From Bacteroidota bacterium (lineage in GTDB: Bacteria > Bacteroidota > Bacteroidia > Bacteroidales > WCHB1-69), in NCBI GenBank assembly GCA_017860455.1, contig JAGDMF010000002.1, forward strand, positions 1 to 51,813: DNA of 51,813 nucleotides. The letters are read 5' to 3'. The notes under the pieces were generated by a model. It was not told the origin of the DNA. It saw only the letters and a list, made by a program, of their open reading frames with translations, and made no database searches. Below are positions 43,157-51,757 of this stretch, one piece after another. Each line of letters begins with the position of its first letter. Within the stretch, counting starts at the first letter, position 1. The translations under genes and the position numbers were made by a program.

Positions 43157-45925
43157 ATGAAAAAGCTATTATTAATCTTTACTCTATTTTGTCAGATGAG
43201 CATCTTATTTGCTCAGAATCCGACATTAACAGTATCAGGTCAGGTTTTGGATGCTTACTCCTTAGCTCCCATTGGAAATCATCCTGTTGATGTTTTTGTT
43301 ATGTTTGATTCCCTTTATTCTCCTCAAATTCCAACAACTGTTGTAACTGCTAGTGATGGATCTTACCTTTTCTCAACTCCTTTTATTGGGCAGACAGCTA
43401 CGATTTATCTTTCAACACTTAATTTTTTCGGAATTCCAAGTGCCGCAATGTATCAGGTAACGAATTCACCTATTAATCAAGTGGTAACCCAAACCCATAC
43501 TTTTTATATTAACAATGATTCTATTGTTAACAATTGTATGGCTTACTACGCCTTTGCTCCACAATATCCAGATTCTCTGACAGTACAATTTACCGATCAA
43601 TCCATTTATTCAGGGAATGGCGTAAATTATGACTGGACATTTGGTGATGGCACATACTCTAATCTACAAAATCCGGTTCATACATTTCCACAATCAGGAT
43701 ATTATCAAATTTGTCTTACTATATACGATTCCATTTGTCAAAATACTTATTGTGATTATATATTTGTAGGAAATCCTTATGACACGATCAATCCAACACT
43801 TTGTTCTTCCCTATTTTCATATTATCAAGATTATTCCAATGCTGCTTCCTTTAGTTTTTTTGATTTATCTGATGGAAATCCAGACTCATGGTTATGGGAT
43901 TTTGGGGATGGTGCAACATCAACTATTCAACACCCTAATCATTACTACTCTAGTAACGGCTTATTTGTAGTATCTCTAACGATTTCCAACTCCTTAACAG
44001 GTTGTACCAGTACGTATGTTGATTATCTTTATGTTGATACCACTCAAAATCCTAGTTGTATGAGTAGTTTCAGCTGGCAACCAGGATTTAACGGAACAGA
44101 TGTTGAATTTTATGATTTTTCTGTAGGAAATAATATATTAACCTGGTTTTGGGACTTTGGAGATGGGACAACTTCAACCATACAAAATCCGGTACATACT
44201 TACTCTACTTCCGGAATTTACAATGTTTGTCTAACAATTATGTCTTCTGATTCTTGCATCAGTACTTGGTGTGAACAAATTGCAACAGGAAATAATATTG
44301 ATTGTTATTCTTTCTTCACTTATTCTCAGGATTATAGTAATCCATATAACGTAGTATTTTTAGATTTATCAGCAGGAACCCCTGATTCCTGGTATTGGGA
44401 TTTTGGTGATGGCACCACTTCAACTTTACAAAACCCTCAACACACATATTTAACTACAGGCATATTTGTTGTAACTTTAACAATGTCAAATTCTCAAACC
44501 GGATGTAATGGAACTTATTCAGAATATATAATGATTGATACTACATGGATTACAAACTGTATGAGTGCGTTTAGCTGGCAACCTGGAAATAACAATAACG
44601 AAATTCAGTTTTTAGATTTTTCCATGGGGAATAATATCCAATCCTGGGTATGGAGTTTTGGAGATGGAACATCTTCAACATTACAAAATCCTCTTCATCA
44701 ATTTAGTACTGAAGGTATTTATCAGGTATGTTTAACCATTACAAGTGCTGACGGTTGTTCCAATATTTGGTGTGAGTATGTTCAGGTGGGTGGTTTTTAT
44801 CCTTGTTCCAATTACTTTACTTATGTTACTACAGGAAACACTGTATTATTTGATGCCATTCACTCTACAGGTGGAGATGTGGTATATGACTGGTATTTTG
44901 GAGATGGAACCGTTGGAACAGGCCAACAAGTTACACATACTTTTGCTAATCCGGGTACATACTATGTGTCTTTAATGACAACAGATACTATTGGATGTGT
45001 AGCATTTTCTGATCAGGTTGTAGTTGTAGGTGGAGATCAAAATTTCAATCAGGTTTACGGACAGGTTTTTGCAGGAAACATGCCTGTAACCAATGGTTTT
45101 GTTTTGTTATTCTCTGATGATTCAGATGTAAGTAACACTGTGTTTTATGATGTTGTTCCAATTGATCAAAATGGAGTTTATACCTTTGCACAAGTTCCAA
45201 ATGGCGAATATTATATTCTTGCTTTCTCTTTAGAAAACAGCAACTATATTCCAACCTATTTTGGTGATCAGATTGATTGGCAAGAAGCAACATTAGTTGT
45301 ATTACCATCAGAAACAGTTCTTTATAATATTAATTTGGTTTCTGCAAACAATAATGCTTTAAATGGTAATTCATCCATCAATGGAATTGTTACCAACTCA
45401 AATGGTGTTTTACCAAGTCCAATAAGCAATTTAAAAGTATTACTTTATGATGAAAATCATTTACCTATCATTTTTGCAGGTATTCAAAATGGGAACTCTT
45501 TTAACTTTAACAATTTACCTATCGGACAATATTACATCAAACCTCAACTTCCCGGATATGAAAGTGAATTTACAAGCATTGCAGTCACTCAAAACAACCA
45601 AACAATCAATGTTATGATCACTGTAAATGGGAACCAATTACAATTAGGCGTAAATGATGCATCTACAGAAATTTCTATAACAGGAATCTATCCTAATCCT
45701 GCATCTGATGTTTTAAAAATAGCTATCAATTCAAAAGATGATCAACCTGCATTAATTAAAATCATAGATACATTTGGCAAAACTATAATCCAAGACAATG
45801 TTCATATTTCAACCGGTGAAAATCTTTTTGAAATGAATGTTACTACCCTAACTTCCGGAATCTATATTGTTAATATTACTTCAGAAAATGGTAATCAAAT
45901 TAATAAAAAATTGATTAAACAGTAA
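43157..45925 (+). CDS. Six-PKD-domain surface protein with T9SS sorting domain
   Basis: 922 residues. Signal peptide 1-19. A carboxypeptidase-regulatory-like domain (about 24-115, VSGQVLDAYSLAPIG) comes first. Six PKD domains follow, each with a WxFGDGT core; the second and third are closely similar to the fourth and fifth, with a 167-residue (501-bp) offset. Two further beta domains (about 630-820) and a type A sorting domain (GIYPNPASDVLKIAIN ... GIYIVNITSENG) complete it. PKD arrays act as stalks or adhesive spacers; no catalytic domain is present. A strong terminator follows. Confidence 0.93.
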   Translation: MKKLLLIFTLFCQMSILFAQNPTLTVSGQVLDAYSLAPIGNHPVDVFVMFDSLYSPQIPTTVVTASDGSYLFSTPFIGQTATIYLSTLNFFGIPSAAMYQVTNSPINQVVTQTHTFYINNDSIVNNCMAYYAFAPQYPDSLTVQFTDQSIYSGNGVNYDWTFGDGTYSNLQNPVHTFPQSGYYQICLTIYDSICQNTYCDYIFVGNPYDTINPTLCSSLFSYYQDYSNAASFSFFDLSDGNPDSWLWDFGDGATSTIQHPNHYYSSNGLFVVSLTISNSLTGCTSTYVDYLYVDTTQNPSCMSSFSWQPGFNGTDVEFYDFSVGNNILTWFWDFGDGTTSTIQNPVHTYSTSGIYNVCLTIMSSDSCISTWCEQIATGNNIDCYSFFTYSQDYSNPYNVVFLDLSAGTPDSWYWDFGDGTTSTLQNPQHTYLTTGIFVVTLTMSNSQTGCNGTYSEYIMIDTTWITNCMSAFSWQPGNNNNEIQFLDFSMGNNIQSWVWSFGDGTSSTLQNPLHQFSTEGIYQVCLTITSADGCSNIWCEYVQVGGFYPCSNYFTYVTTGNTVLFDAIHSTGGDVVYDWYFGDGTVGTGQQVTHTFANPGTYYVSLMTTDTIGCVAFSDQVVVVGGDQNFNQVYGQVFAGNMPVTNGFVLLFSDDSDVSNTVFYDVVPIDQNGVYTFAQVPNGEYYILAFSLENSNYIPTYFGDQIDWQEATLVVLPSETVLYNINLVSANNNALNGNSSINGIVTNSNGVLPSPISNLKVLLYDENHLPIIFAGIQNGNSFNFNNLPIGQYYIKPQLPGYESEFTSIAVTQNNQTINVMITVNGNQLQLGVNDASTEISITGIYPNPASDVLKIAINSKDDQPALIKIIDTFGKTIIQDNVHISTGENLFEMNVTTLTSGIYIVNITSENGNQINKKLIKQ

Positions 45926-45943
45926 TTAACAAAAAAATGATGT

Positions 45944-45982
45944 AATTTCGGGGTTACTTTTGTAATCCCGAAATTGCTTTTT
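45944..45982 (+). terminator. Intrinsic terminator of the PKD gene
   Basis: 13-bp stem AATTTCGGGGTTA / TAATCCCGAAATT (one G-U pair) with a 6-nt loop, followed by GCTTTTT, 18 bp after the stop. Confidence 0.85.
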
Positions 45983-46096
45983 AAAAAAAATCAAATGAAT
46001 ACAATAAAAACTGCTGTTTTACATTATTTTAAGTGGTTTTTTACATATATAATCGTTCTATAAAATTTGAAAAAGAGGTCAATAGACATATTAAAT

Positions 46097-46672
46097 ATGG
46101 TAAATGAGGAGTTTATTATTTCCATTTTGAAAGGAAATTCTAAAAACATCTCATTATTTTATGATTATTATTCTCCATATTTATATACAACCATTTATAG
46201 ATATGTCTCTAATATCCAAGACACAGAAGATTTGCTCCAGGATACATTAATTAAAATTTTGGAATCTTTAAAAAACTTTACATTTACAAATGAACAAATG
46301 TTTAAGTCCTGGATGATTAAAATTGCTATTAATAATGCATTAAATTTTATCAGACAAAAATCAAAATTTGATACTATTGATGACTTTTCATTCGAATACT
46401 TAAAGGATGATGAAACTGAAGATGAGGAAACACCCATACATGAACTTTCCCCAAAAGAACTTTTTTCACTTATTACTGAACTCCCTATAGGATACAAAAC
46501 AGTGTTTAATCTCTTTGTTTTGGAGAATTATTCACATAAGGAAATCGCTAACCTACTCAATATCTCTGAAAACACTTCCAAAACGCAACTTTTGAAAGCG
46601 CGCAAGCTTTTGAAAAACAAAATTGAACAAAAATATTCATATATCAAAAAGATTGAATATGGAAAAGTATAA
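46097..46672 (+). CDS. ECF-type RNA polymerase sigma factor
   Basis: 191 residues from the ATG MVNEEFIISI (a TTG ten codons upstream is less likely). Region 2 is seen as QDTEDLLQDTLIKILESLKN with FKSWMIKIAINNALNFIRQ; region 4 is LPIGYKTVFNLFVLENYSHK followed by EIANLLNISENTSKTQLLKA, the DNA-binding helix-turn-helix. A short acidic linker (KDDETEDEETP) lies between. It overlaps the next gene by 14 bp and is probably controlled by it. Its targets are unknown; the adjacent T9SS-secreted PKD protein is one candidate. Confidence 0.93.
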   Translation: MVNEEFIISILKGNSKNISLFYDYYSPYLYTTIYRYVSNIQDTEDLLQDTLIKILESLKNFTFTNEQMFKSWMIKIAINNALNFIRQKSKFDTIDDFSFEYLKDDETEDEETPIHELSPKELFSLITELPIGYKTVFNLFVLENYSHKEIANLLNISENTSKTQLLKARKLLKNKIEQKYSYIKKIEYGKV

Positions 46673-48086
46673 TTTATTTGATGAAAGCATAAAAAATGCT
46701 TTAGATGATTTTATCATTTTTCCCGATGATTCACAAAAAGATGTTTTTTTGAATCATGTTGAAAAAATAAAATCAAATCGTGCCAGAAGAAAAAAACTAT
46801 GGATTTTTTCCGGCCTGATCATTTTGTTATTAGGAACAACCATTGTTTCCTTCTCCATATTTAATGCTCCAAAAATAACGAATATTGTTGTAAATAATAC
46901 CATTCAGAAAAAAAATCCGATACCTTCTAAAATCAATAAAAATGGATCTATTTCCAAAAAATGTGTTGGTTCAAATCCGGAAAAAGAGATCAAAAAAGAA
47001 CAAAAAAACCATCTTTTAACTATTATTCCTGTTGAAAACAATTCGCATCAAACAGAAAATTCTGACCACAACATAGTTTCTGAATTTTTCATTCCAAGTA
47101 CAACCACTAATAGTAATTTCGAATCAAAAACCAATATACAATCAAATAGCAACTTAGAATCAAATAGCAACAATGCACAACCTCAGGCCGAACCTTCAAA
47201 TAGTATTGTTGAAAATAATCCTGAACTCCGTGTAAATAGCCCCATTATATCTGAAGAATCAAACATTAAAAATGATAATAAAAATACTATATCTCCAGAA
47301 AATAAACCTGATACTGCTACAAGTAAACCCCAAAAAGAGACAGTAAACAACAAAAAGAATAAATCAGATCATAATCCTATAACTTCAAATATAAAAGATT
47401 TAGATATCTGTGTCAGTGTTTTTTACAGACCTGAAGTGATTTATAACATTATTGAAAATGATAAATATATCCATAACGCCGGCTTAGAGTTTACATTTCA
47501 TCCATTTAACCCAAGATATGTAATCAGAACTGGTATTGGGTTATCTATAAGTAAGGGTTATTACGAATATCAGGTTGATTACAATAAATATCTTGGGTCC
47601 TATAATTCATTAGATTCTGTTTCATTTTCTTTAGCACAAAATGGATTCAATCTGATACCGGAATACCATTTTTCAAATGAAGATGTTTATAACGAATCGC
47701 TTGATTCCTATTATACCAAAATTTACAAAAAGTTTATCTATTTGCAGATTCCTTTAGAGATTGGCTATGATTTTTATAAAAAAAATACCTATTCCTTAGG
47801 GGTAAGGACTGGTCCATTGCTTTCTGTTTTAGTAAATCAGGAGTCAACTCTACTCACTGTTGATCCGGGAAAAGATAAGATTATTCAGATCAATCAAATA
47901 ACTCCGCAAAGGATAGCTGCAAACTGGCAATATATGATTGGATTTAATATATCAAAATCTGTTCGTCGATTTGTTTTTGAAATAGAGCCCAGATTTACTT
48001 ATTATTTTAATTCCGTATATGAAAAAGGGGATCAGACTCAATCCCCATATAGTTTTAATATTAGATTAGCAATAGGTATTAAATAG
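46659..48086 (+). CDS. Trans-envelope anti-sigma-like/outer-membrane-barrel fusion protein
   Basis: 475 residues from the ATG within the sigma factor's last codons. Layout: a cytoplasmic N-terminus of about 45 residues (MEKYNLFDESIKNALDDFII, then FPDDSQKDVFLNHVEKIK), one membrane segment (about 46-69, LWIFSGLIILLLGTTIVSF), a 175-residue linker rich in Asn, Ser, Lys, Gln and Pro, and a C-terminal half with beta-barrel features (ICVSVFYRPEVIYNI, YVIRTGIGLSISKGYYEYQV, FIYLQIPLEIGYDFY, SFNIRLAIGIK). The arrangement suggests a cytoplasmic sigma-binding end tied to an outer-membrane barrel by a periplasm-spanning linker. Anti-sigma function is inferred from position and topology; no anti-sigma motif such as HxxxCxxC is present. 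Confidence 0.8.
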   Translation: MEKYNLFDESIKNALDDFIIFPDDSQKDVFLNHVEKIKSNRARRKKLWIFSGLIILLLGTTIVSFSIFNAPKITNIVVNNTIQKKNPIPSKINKNGSISKKCVGSNPEKEIKKEQKNHLLTIIPVENNSHQTENSDHNIVSEFFIPSTTTNSNFESKTNIQSNSNLESNSNNAQPQAEPSNSIVENNPELRVNSPIISEESNIKNDNKNTISPENKPDTATSKPQKETVNNKKNKSDHNPITSNIKDLDICVSVFYRPEVIYNIIENDKYIHNAGLEFTFHPFNPRYVIRTGIGLSISKGYYEYQVDYNKYLGSYNSLDSVSFSLAQNGFNLIPEYHFSNEDVYNESLDSYYTKIYKKFIYLQIPLEIGYDFYKKNTYSLGVRTGPLLSVLVNQESTLLTVDPGKDKIIQINQITPQRIAANWQYMIGFNISKSVRRFVFEIEPRFTYYFNSVYEKGDQTQSPYSFNIRLAIGIK

Positions 48087-48103
48087 ATTTATACTATTTT
48101 TTT

Positions 48104-48115
48104 GGGCATTCCGGC
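48104..48115. repeat. Family A repeat terminus remnant
   Basis: GGGCATTCCGGC matches the first 12 bases of family A copy 1 (2311-2322) and, inverted, the end of copy 2. It is followed by unrelated sequence and a heptamer array, so only a tip of the element remains. Confidence 0.6.
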
Positions 48116-48128
48116 TCGCAAGCTCGCC

Positions 48129-48233
48129 GTTAAACGTCCGACGTTCGACGTTAAGTGTTCGACGTTAAATGTTCGACGTTAAACGTTCGATGTTAAGTGT
48201 TCGACGTTAAATGTTCGACGTTAAATGTTAAAT
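48129..48233. repeat. Heptamer tandem array (GTTCGAC/GTTAAAT-type), 15 units
   Basis: Fifteen 7-bp units, mostly alternating GTTCGAC and GTTAA(A/G)(T/C), which gives an apparent 14-bp period. It fills the gap between two converging genes (stops at 48086 and 48245). Confidence 0.85.
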
Positions 48234-48244
48234 GATATTTAGCC

Positions 48245-51200
48245 TTATAACGTCTTAACTACTAACGCTGGAGTTCCTTTAAGTTTGATCTTTAAATCTT
48301 TAGGGATTTCAATATAAGTTAAACCATCTTTTTGAATCACAGGAAGCGGTTGATCAAATCCTAAAATCTGAATTGTTGATGCTGTTTTGAAATGGGAAGG
48401 AATCACTATTCTATCAGGAATCACTTCGGTTTCTAATAGTAGATAAAACAAATATTTCACCTTTTCATCCTTGGATTGTGTAAAGCAATATTTGTCTTGT
48501 TCATAAGGAATTAGAGGTTTGGTATCGTAAATGGCTTCACCGTTAATATGCATCCAATTACCAATCTCTTCCAATCTTTTATACACTTCAGGGACTAAAT
48601 CTCCCGTTTTATCCGGACCAATTCCCATTAAAAAGTTACCCCCTTTAGCTACAATTTTCACTAAAGTATGGATACTCCATGTATAAGATTTATAAGTTTC
48701 ATTTGGAATAGCATACCAGCTATCACCGAGCGTAATGCAACTTTCCCAAGGATAATCTGGTTTTATAACAGGAATGGATTGTTCAGGGGTTCTGTAATTT
48801 TCATATTCTCCATGAACAGTTCTATCCACTACTAAAATTCCGGGTTGATTTATTCTGGCCATTTTAGCAATTCTAGGCATGTTGATATCTTGAATCCATT
48901 GATTTTTACCAATCCATGGTTTTGTTTCCTCAGTTAATGTTCCTTCAGGTCTAACCCAGCCTCCATCTAACCATAAAATATCAATTTTACCGTAACCTGT
49001 CATCAATTCTTCAATTTGATTATAGGTGTAATTTTGAAAATTAGTCCATTTTTCAGGATATTTTTTAGGATCATAGTTTACATTTCTATCAAATGGAGGG
49101 AAATATCTCCACCAATAATCATCACTATGCCAGTCCGGTTTACTAAAATAGGCTCCAATCGCCATATTTTCAGCCCTGAATGCATTAAAAACTTCTTTCA
49201 CGACATTACTACGAGGATTAGTCGAAAATAAAGATCCTTTGTCTGTTATTTTATAATCTGTATATTTTGTATCATACATACAAAATCCATCATGGTGTTT
49301 GGTAGTAAAAACCACATATTTCATACCGGCATTTTTACAAGCTTTTGCCCATTTTTCAGGATTGAATTGCAAAGGATTAAAAACAGTTCTGATTTTTTCA
49401 TACTCTTCGACATATTTATAGTAGTTATCGGCATAAGGACCTCTTCTTTTGCACCAATCTTCATCTTCAGGACATAAGCTCCAGCTTTCAACAACACTCC
49501 ATTGACTGTATGCCCCCCAATGTATGATCACACCAAATTTCCAGTCTTGCCATTTCTCTAGGTTTAGCTTTACTAATGAATCTGAAGGCCATTCATAAGG
49601 GAACTCCTCTTTTTCTGGTTCCATAAAACGAATTCTTCGTTTATAGATCTCTTTCTGATTGGTGCTAACCACCAAATAGAATCTACCATAAGGATAATTG
49701 GTCAAAGTATAAGTAAAAAAGCCCTCTTTTAACATCGGATAAAAGTGTTTTTCGAGCACTTGATTTCCGGGATCACTAATGATCTGAACGGTAATATCTT
49801 CTTTTGTATTACTAAAATAGGAAAATGTGGTTTTATCATTCGTTCTGGCCGGGTACATCGCCATAGATTTTAGATTTTGATCGATAGGATCGGGATTTGC
49901 ACCGATTTTAAATTGATAATTCCAACCTGATCCACAATCAGGATCAAAAGATTTGATCAATTTATCCTCTTCATTATACAATCTTGCTTCTCCTCTACCC
50001 CCTTTGGTATTATACCAAAACTCCAATCCATCACCCGTGGTATCCCTAAATTGGAGTGAATAGGAACCATTAGATAAATAGAGAGAATCAAAATAGGTTA
50101 TTTGAGGACTTAAGGTTCCTAATTTTCTTTCATATAATACTTTTCCATTTTGATCAACCAATCTCCAGGCATTATGTTGCGGTTCATTATTGGTCAATAA
50201 TGAAAAAACAATCGGAGAATAATGGATGGGGCAAGATGAAAATGAAGAGGTCATTTTATTATCGAACTGGTATTCATCTTTTTTATTATTGGGTTTTGAA
50301 AGAGTAACCATAAATAGGTTTTTATCCTGATTCATATCAATTTCACCCGGTAGAGTAACCGTTGTTTCTTCGTTAAATTTAAGAAATCCCTTCCATAAAA
50401 ATGTTTTTGAAGGATATCCTTTGGTTCCGTATTGGATTGTCATTTCAGTAACAGGTTCTTTACCATTATTTTTAATAATGATCATGGGATTCATACTGGC
50501 AGGGTTATAATGAGAATAAATATCTTTATCAGAAGGCACAATAATATCATCAACGGAAACATCATACGATTTTGCTGGTTGTTCATATTGAATCACATAG
50601 GCGCTAATCACCTGAGCTCCGCTATTAATCACTTCAGCAGTATAGGGTTCCATAATAAAATGGAGTTGATTTTGTTGATTTGGATTTATTTTTAGATCAA
50701 AGGTTTCAATATCGACCAGATCACCGGGACACCAGTTCGCACGATCATAAATCCAGGTTCCTGCTTGAGGGGAAAGCGGGTTATCGCCACACTTCTTCCA
50801 CATTTGTCTTTTATTAATCAATTGATTATTAAGAATTATCTCACGATATTTACTACAAAACTCACCACAATTATCGGGTCTATCCATTCCATGGCCTGTT
50901 TGAATCACTCTCAATTGGGCGTAGGCACATTTTGGATCACCCATAAAAGAAACAGGAACCATTTGTTTTTCGATTGGATTTGCACTATTTCCATATTCAA
51001 AATGGTCATTATAGATTTGGGTAATCGAAATGGGTTTTGCAGTCGGAGTTCCGGTAATAATCTCAAATTCAATGCTTAACAACCAACCTCTGTCATCATT
51101 AGGTTCATAACCGGAATGAATATAATTAATTTCACAACTATCTCTAAGGATTAGGCTAAAATCTGTCACATCCTGTTCCCAGGTAAAATGCCAGTCTTTT

Positions 51201-51541
51201 GCAAAGAAACCACCATAGGGAGTGATCACTCTCCCCAATTCCCAGTTTTTATTTGATCCATTAACCCCATTAACTCTTTCTAACAAAATTCTGTCAGAGT
51301 AATCCCAATCTGCACAACGCATCGAATCAGGGCAAGCGAAGTGGACATACATTGTAATTTTTCGGATTGGAATATTGGGGGCAGGAAGTTTTGCCCAACT
51401 TTTAAATGATCTGACACCTTGAGAAGGATCTGTTACAATTGTTTCTTTTTGATGCGCAAAAACTCTAATCGTATCCTGTGCAAAAGAAAAAGAAACATTT
51501 AAAATTAAAAGCAAAGAAAAAAGGGATAGAAATCTTTTCAT
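48245..51541 (-). CDS. PNGase F-like domain fused to GH29 alpha-L-fucosidase
   Basis: 1098 residues. Signal peptide 1-21. Residues 23-320 resemble peptide-N-glycosidase F (RCADWDYSDRILLE, ELGRVITPYGG at 101-111, WEQDVTDFS, and GHGMDRPDNCGEFC with E227), which releases N-glycans from Asn. Residues 437-548 look like the CUB-type domain often following such enzymes (GDGLEFWYN). Residues 559-640 (MAMYPARTNDKTTFSYF ... YGRFYLVVSTNQ) resemble a T9SS sorting domain but are internal. Residues 655-1095 are a GH29 fucosidase (FGVIIHWGAYSQWS, VVFTTKHHDGFCMYD, nucleophile D859 in KIDILWLDGG). The protein could remove N-glycans and their core or antennary fucose. No sorting domain is found at the true C-terminus. 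Both catalytic assignments are from family motifs; activity is not shown. Confidence 0.92.
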   Translation of the reverse strand: MKRFLSLFSLLLILNVSFSFAQDTIRVFAHQKETIVTDPSQGVRSFKSWAKLPAPNIPIRKITMYVHFACPDSMRCADWDYSDRILLERVNGVNGSNKNWELGRVITPYGGFFAKDWHFTWEQDVTDFSLILRDSCEINYIHSGYEPNDDRGWLLSIEFEIITGTPTAKPISITQIYNDHFEYGNSANPIEKQMVPVSFMGDPKCAYAQLRVIQTGHGMDRPDNCGEFCSKYREIILNNQLINKRQMWKKCGDNPLSPQAGTWIYDRANWCPGDLVDIETFDLKINPNQQNQLHFIMEPYTAEVINSGAQVISAYVIQYEQPAKSYDVSVDDIIVPSDKDIYSHYNPASMNPMIIIKNNGKEPVTEMTIQYGTKGYPSKTFLWKGFLKFNEETTVTLPGEIDMNQDKNLFMVTLSKPNNKKDEYQFDNKMTSSFSSCPIHYSPIVFSLLTNNEPQHNAWRLVDQNGKVLYERKLGTLSPQITYFDSLYLSNGSYSLQFRDTTGDGLEFWYNTKGGRGEARLYNEEDKLIKSFDPDCGSGWNYQFKIGANPDPIDQNLKSMAMYPARTNDKTTFSYFSNTKEDITVQIISDPGNQVLEKHFYPMLKEGFFTYTLTNYPYGRFYLVVSTNQKEIYKRRIRFMEPEKEEFPYEWPSDSLVKLNLEKWQDWKFGVIIHWGAYSQWSVVESWSLCPEDEDWCKRRGPYADNYYKYVEEYEKIRTVFNPLQFNPEKWAKACKNAGMKYVVFTTKHHDGFCMYDTKYTDYKITDKGSLFSTNPRSNVVKEVFNAFRAENMAIGAYFSKPDWHSDDYWWRYFPPFDRNVNYDPKKYPEKWTNFQNYTYNQIEELMTGYGKIDILWLDGGWVRPEGTLTEETKPWIGKNQWIQDINMPRIAKMARINQPGILVVDRTVHGEYENYRTPEQSIPVIKPDYPWESCITLGDSWYAIPNETYKSYTWSIHTLVKIVAKGGNFLMGIGPDKTGDLVPEVYKRLEEIGNWMHINGEAIYDTKPLIPYEQDKYCFTQSKDEKVKYLFYLLLETEVIPDRIVIPSHFKTASTIQILGFDQPLPVIQKDGLTYIEIPKDLKIKLKGTPALVVKTL

Positions 51542-51600
51542 ATTATGATTTGTTATGATTTATTAAGAAATATTAGGGTTACAAAAGTACTAAATAATTT

Positions 51601-51733
51601 AACAAGTAACAAGTAATAGGTAACAGGTGAAAAGTAACAGGTGAAAAGTAACAGGTGACAGGTAACAGGTAACAGGTAATAGGTAATAGGTAACAGGTAA
51701 CAGGTAACAGGTAATAGGTAACAGGTAACAGGT
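51601..51733. repeat. Heptamer tandem array (AACAGGT-type), 19 units
   Basis: Nineteen 7-bp units, chiefly AACAGGT with variants AATAGGT, GAAAAGT, AACAAGT and GACAGGT. It lies between the 1098-residue gene's start and the 3' end of the next minus-strand gene. Confidence 0.9.
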
Positions 51734-51757
51734 AGATAATGATTCTGAAAATTATTT

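Noticed and set aside
31249-51733. Tandem arrays as possible CRISPR arrays
   Set aside because: Units are 7 bp with no spacers and no cas genes are nearby.
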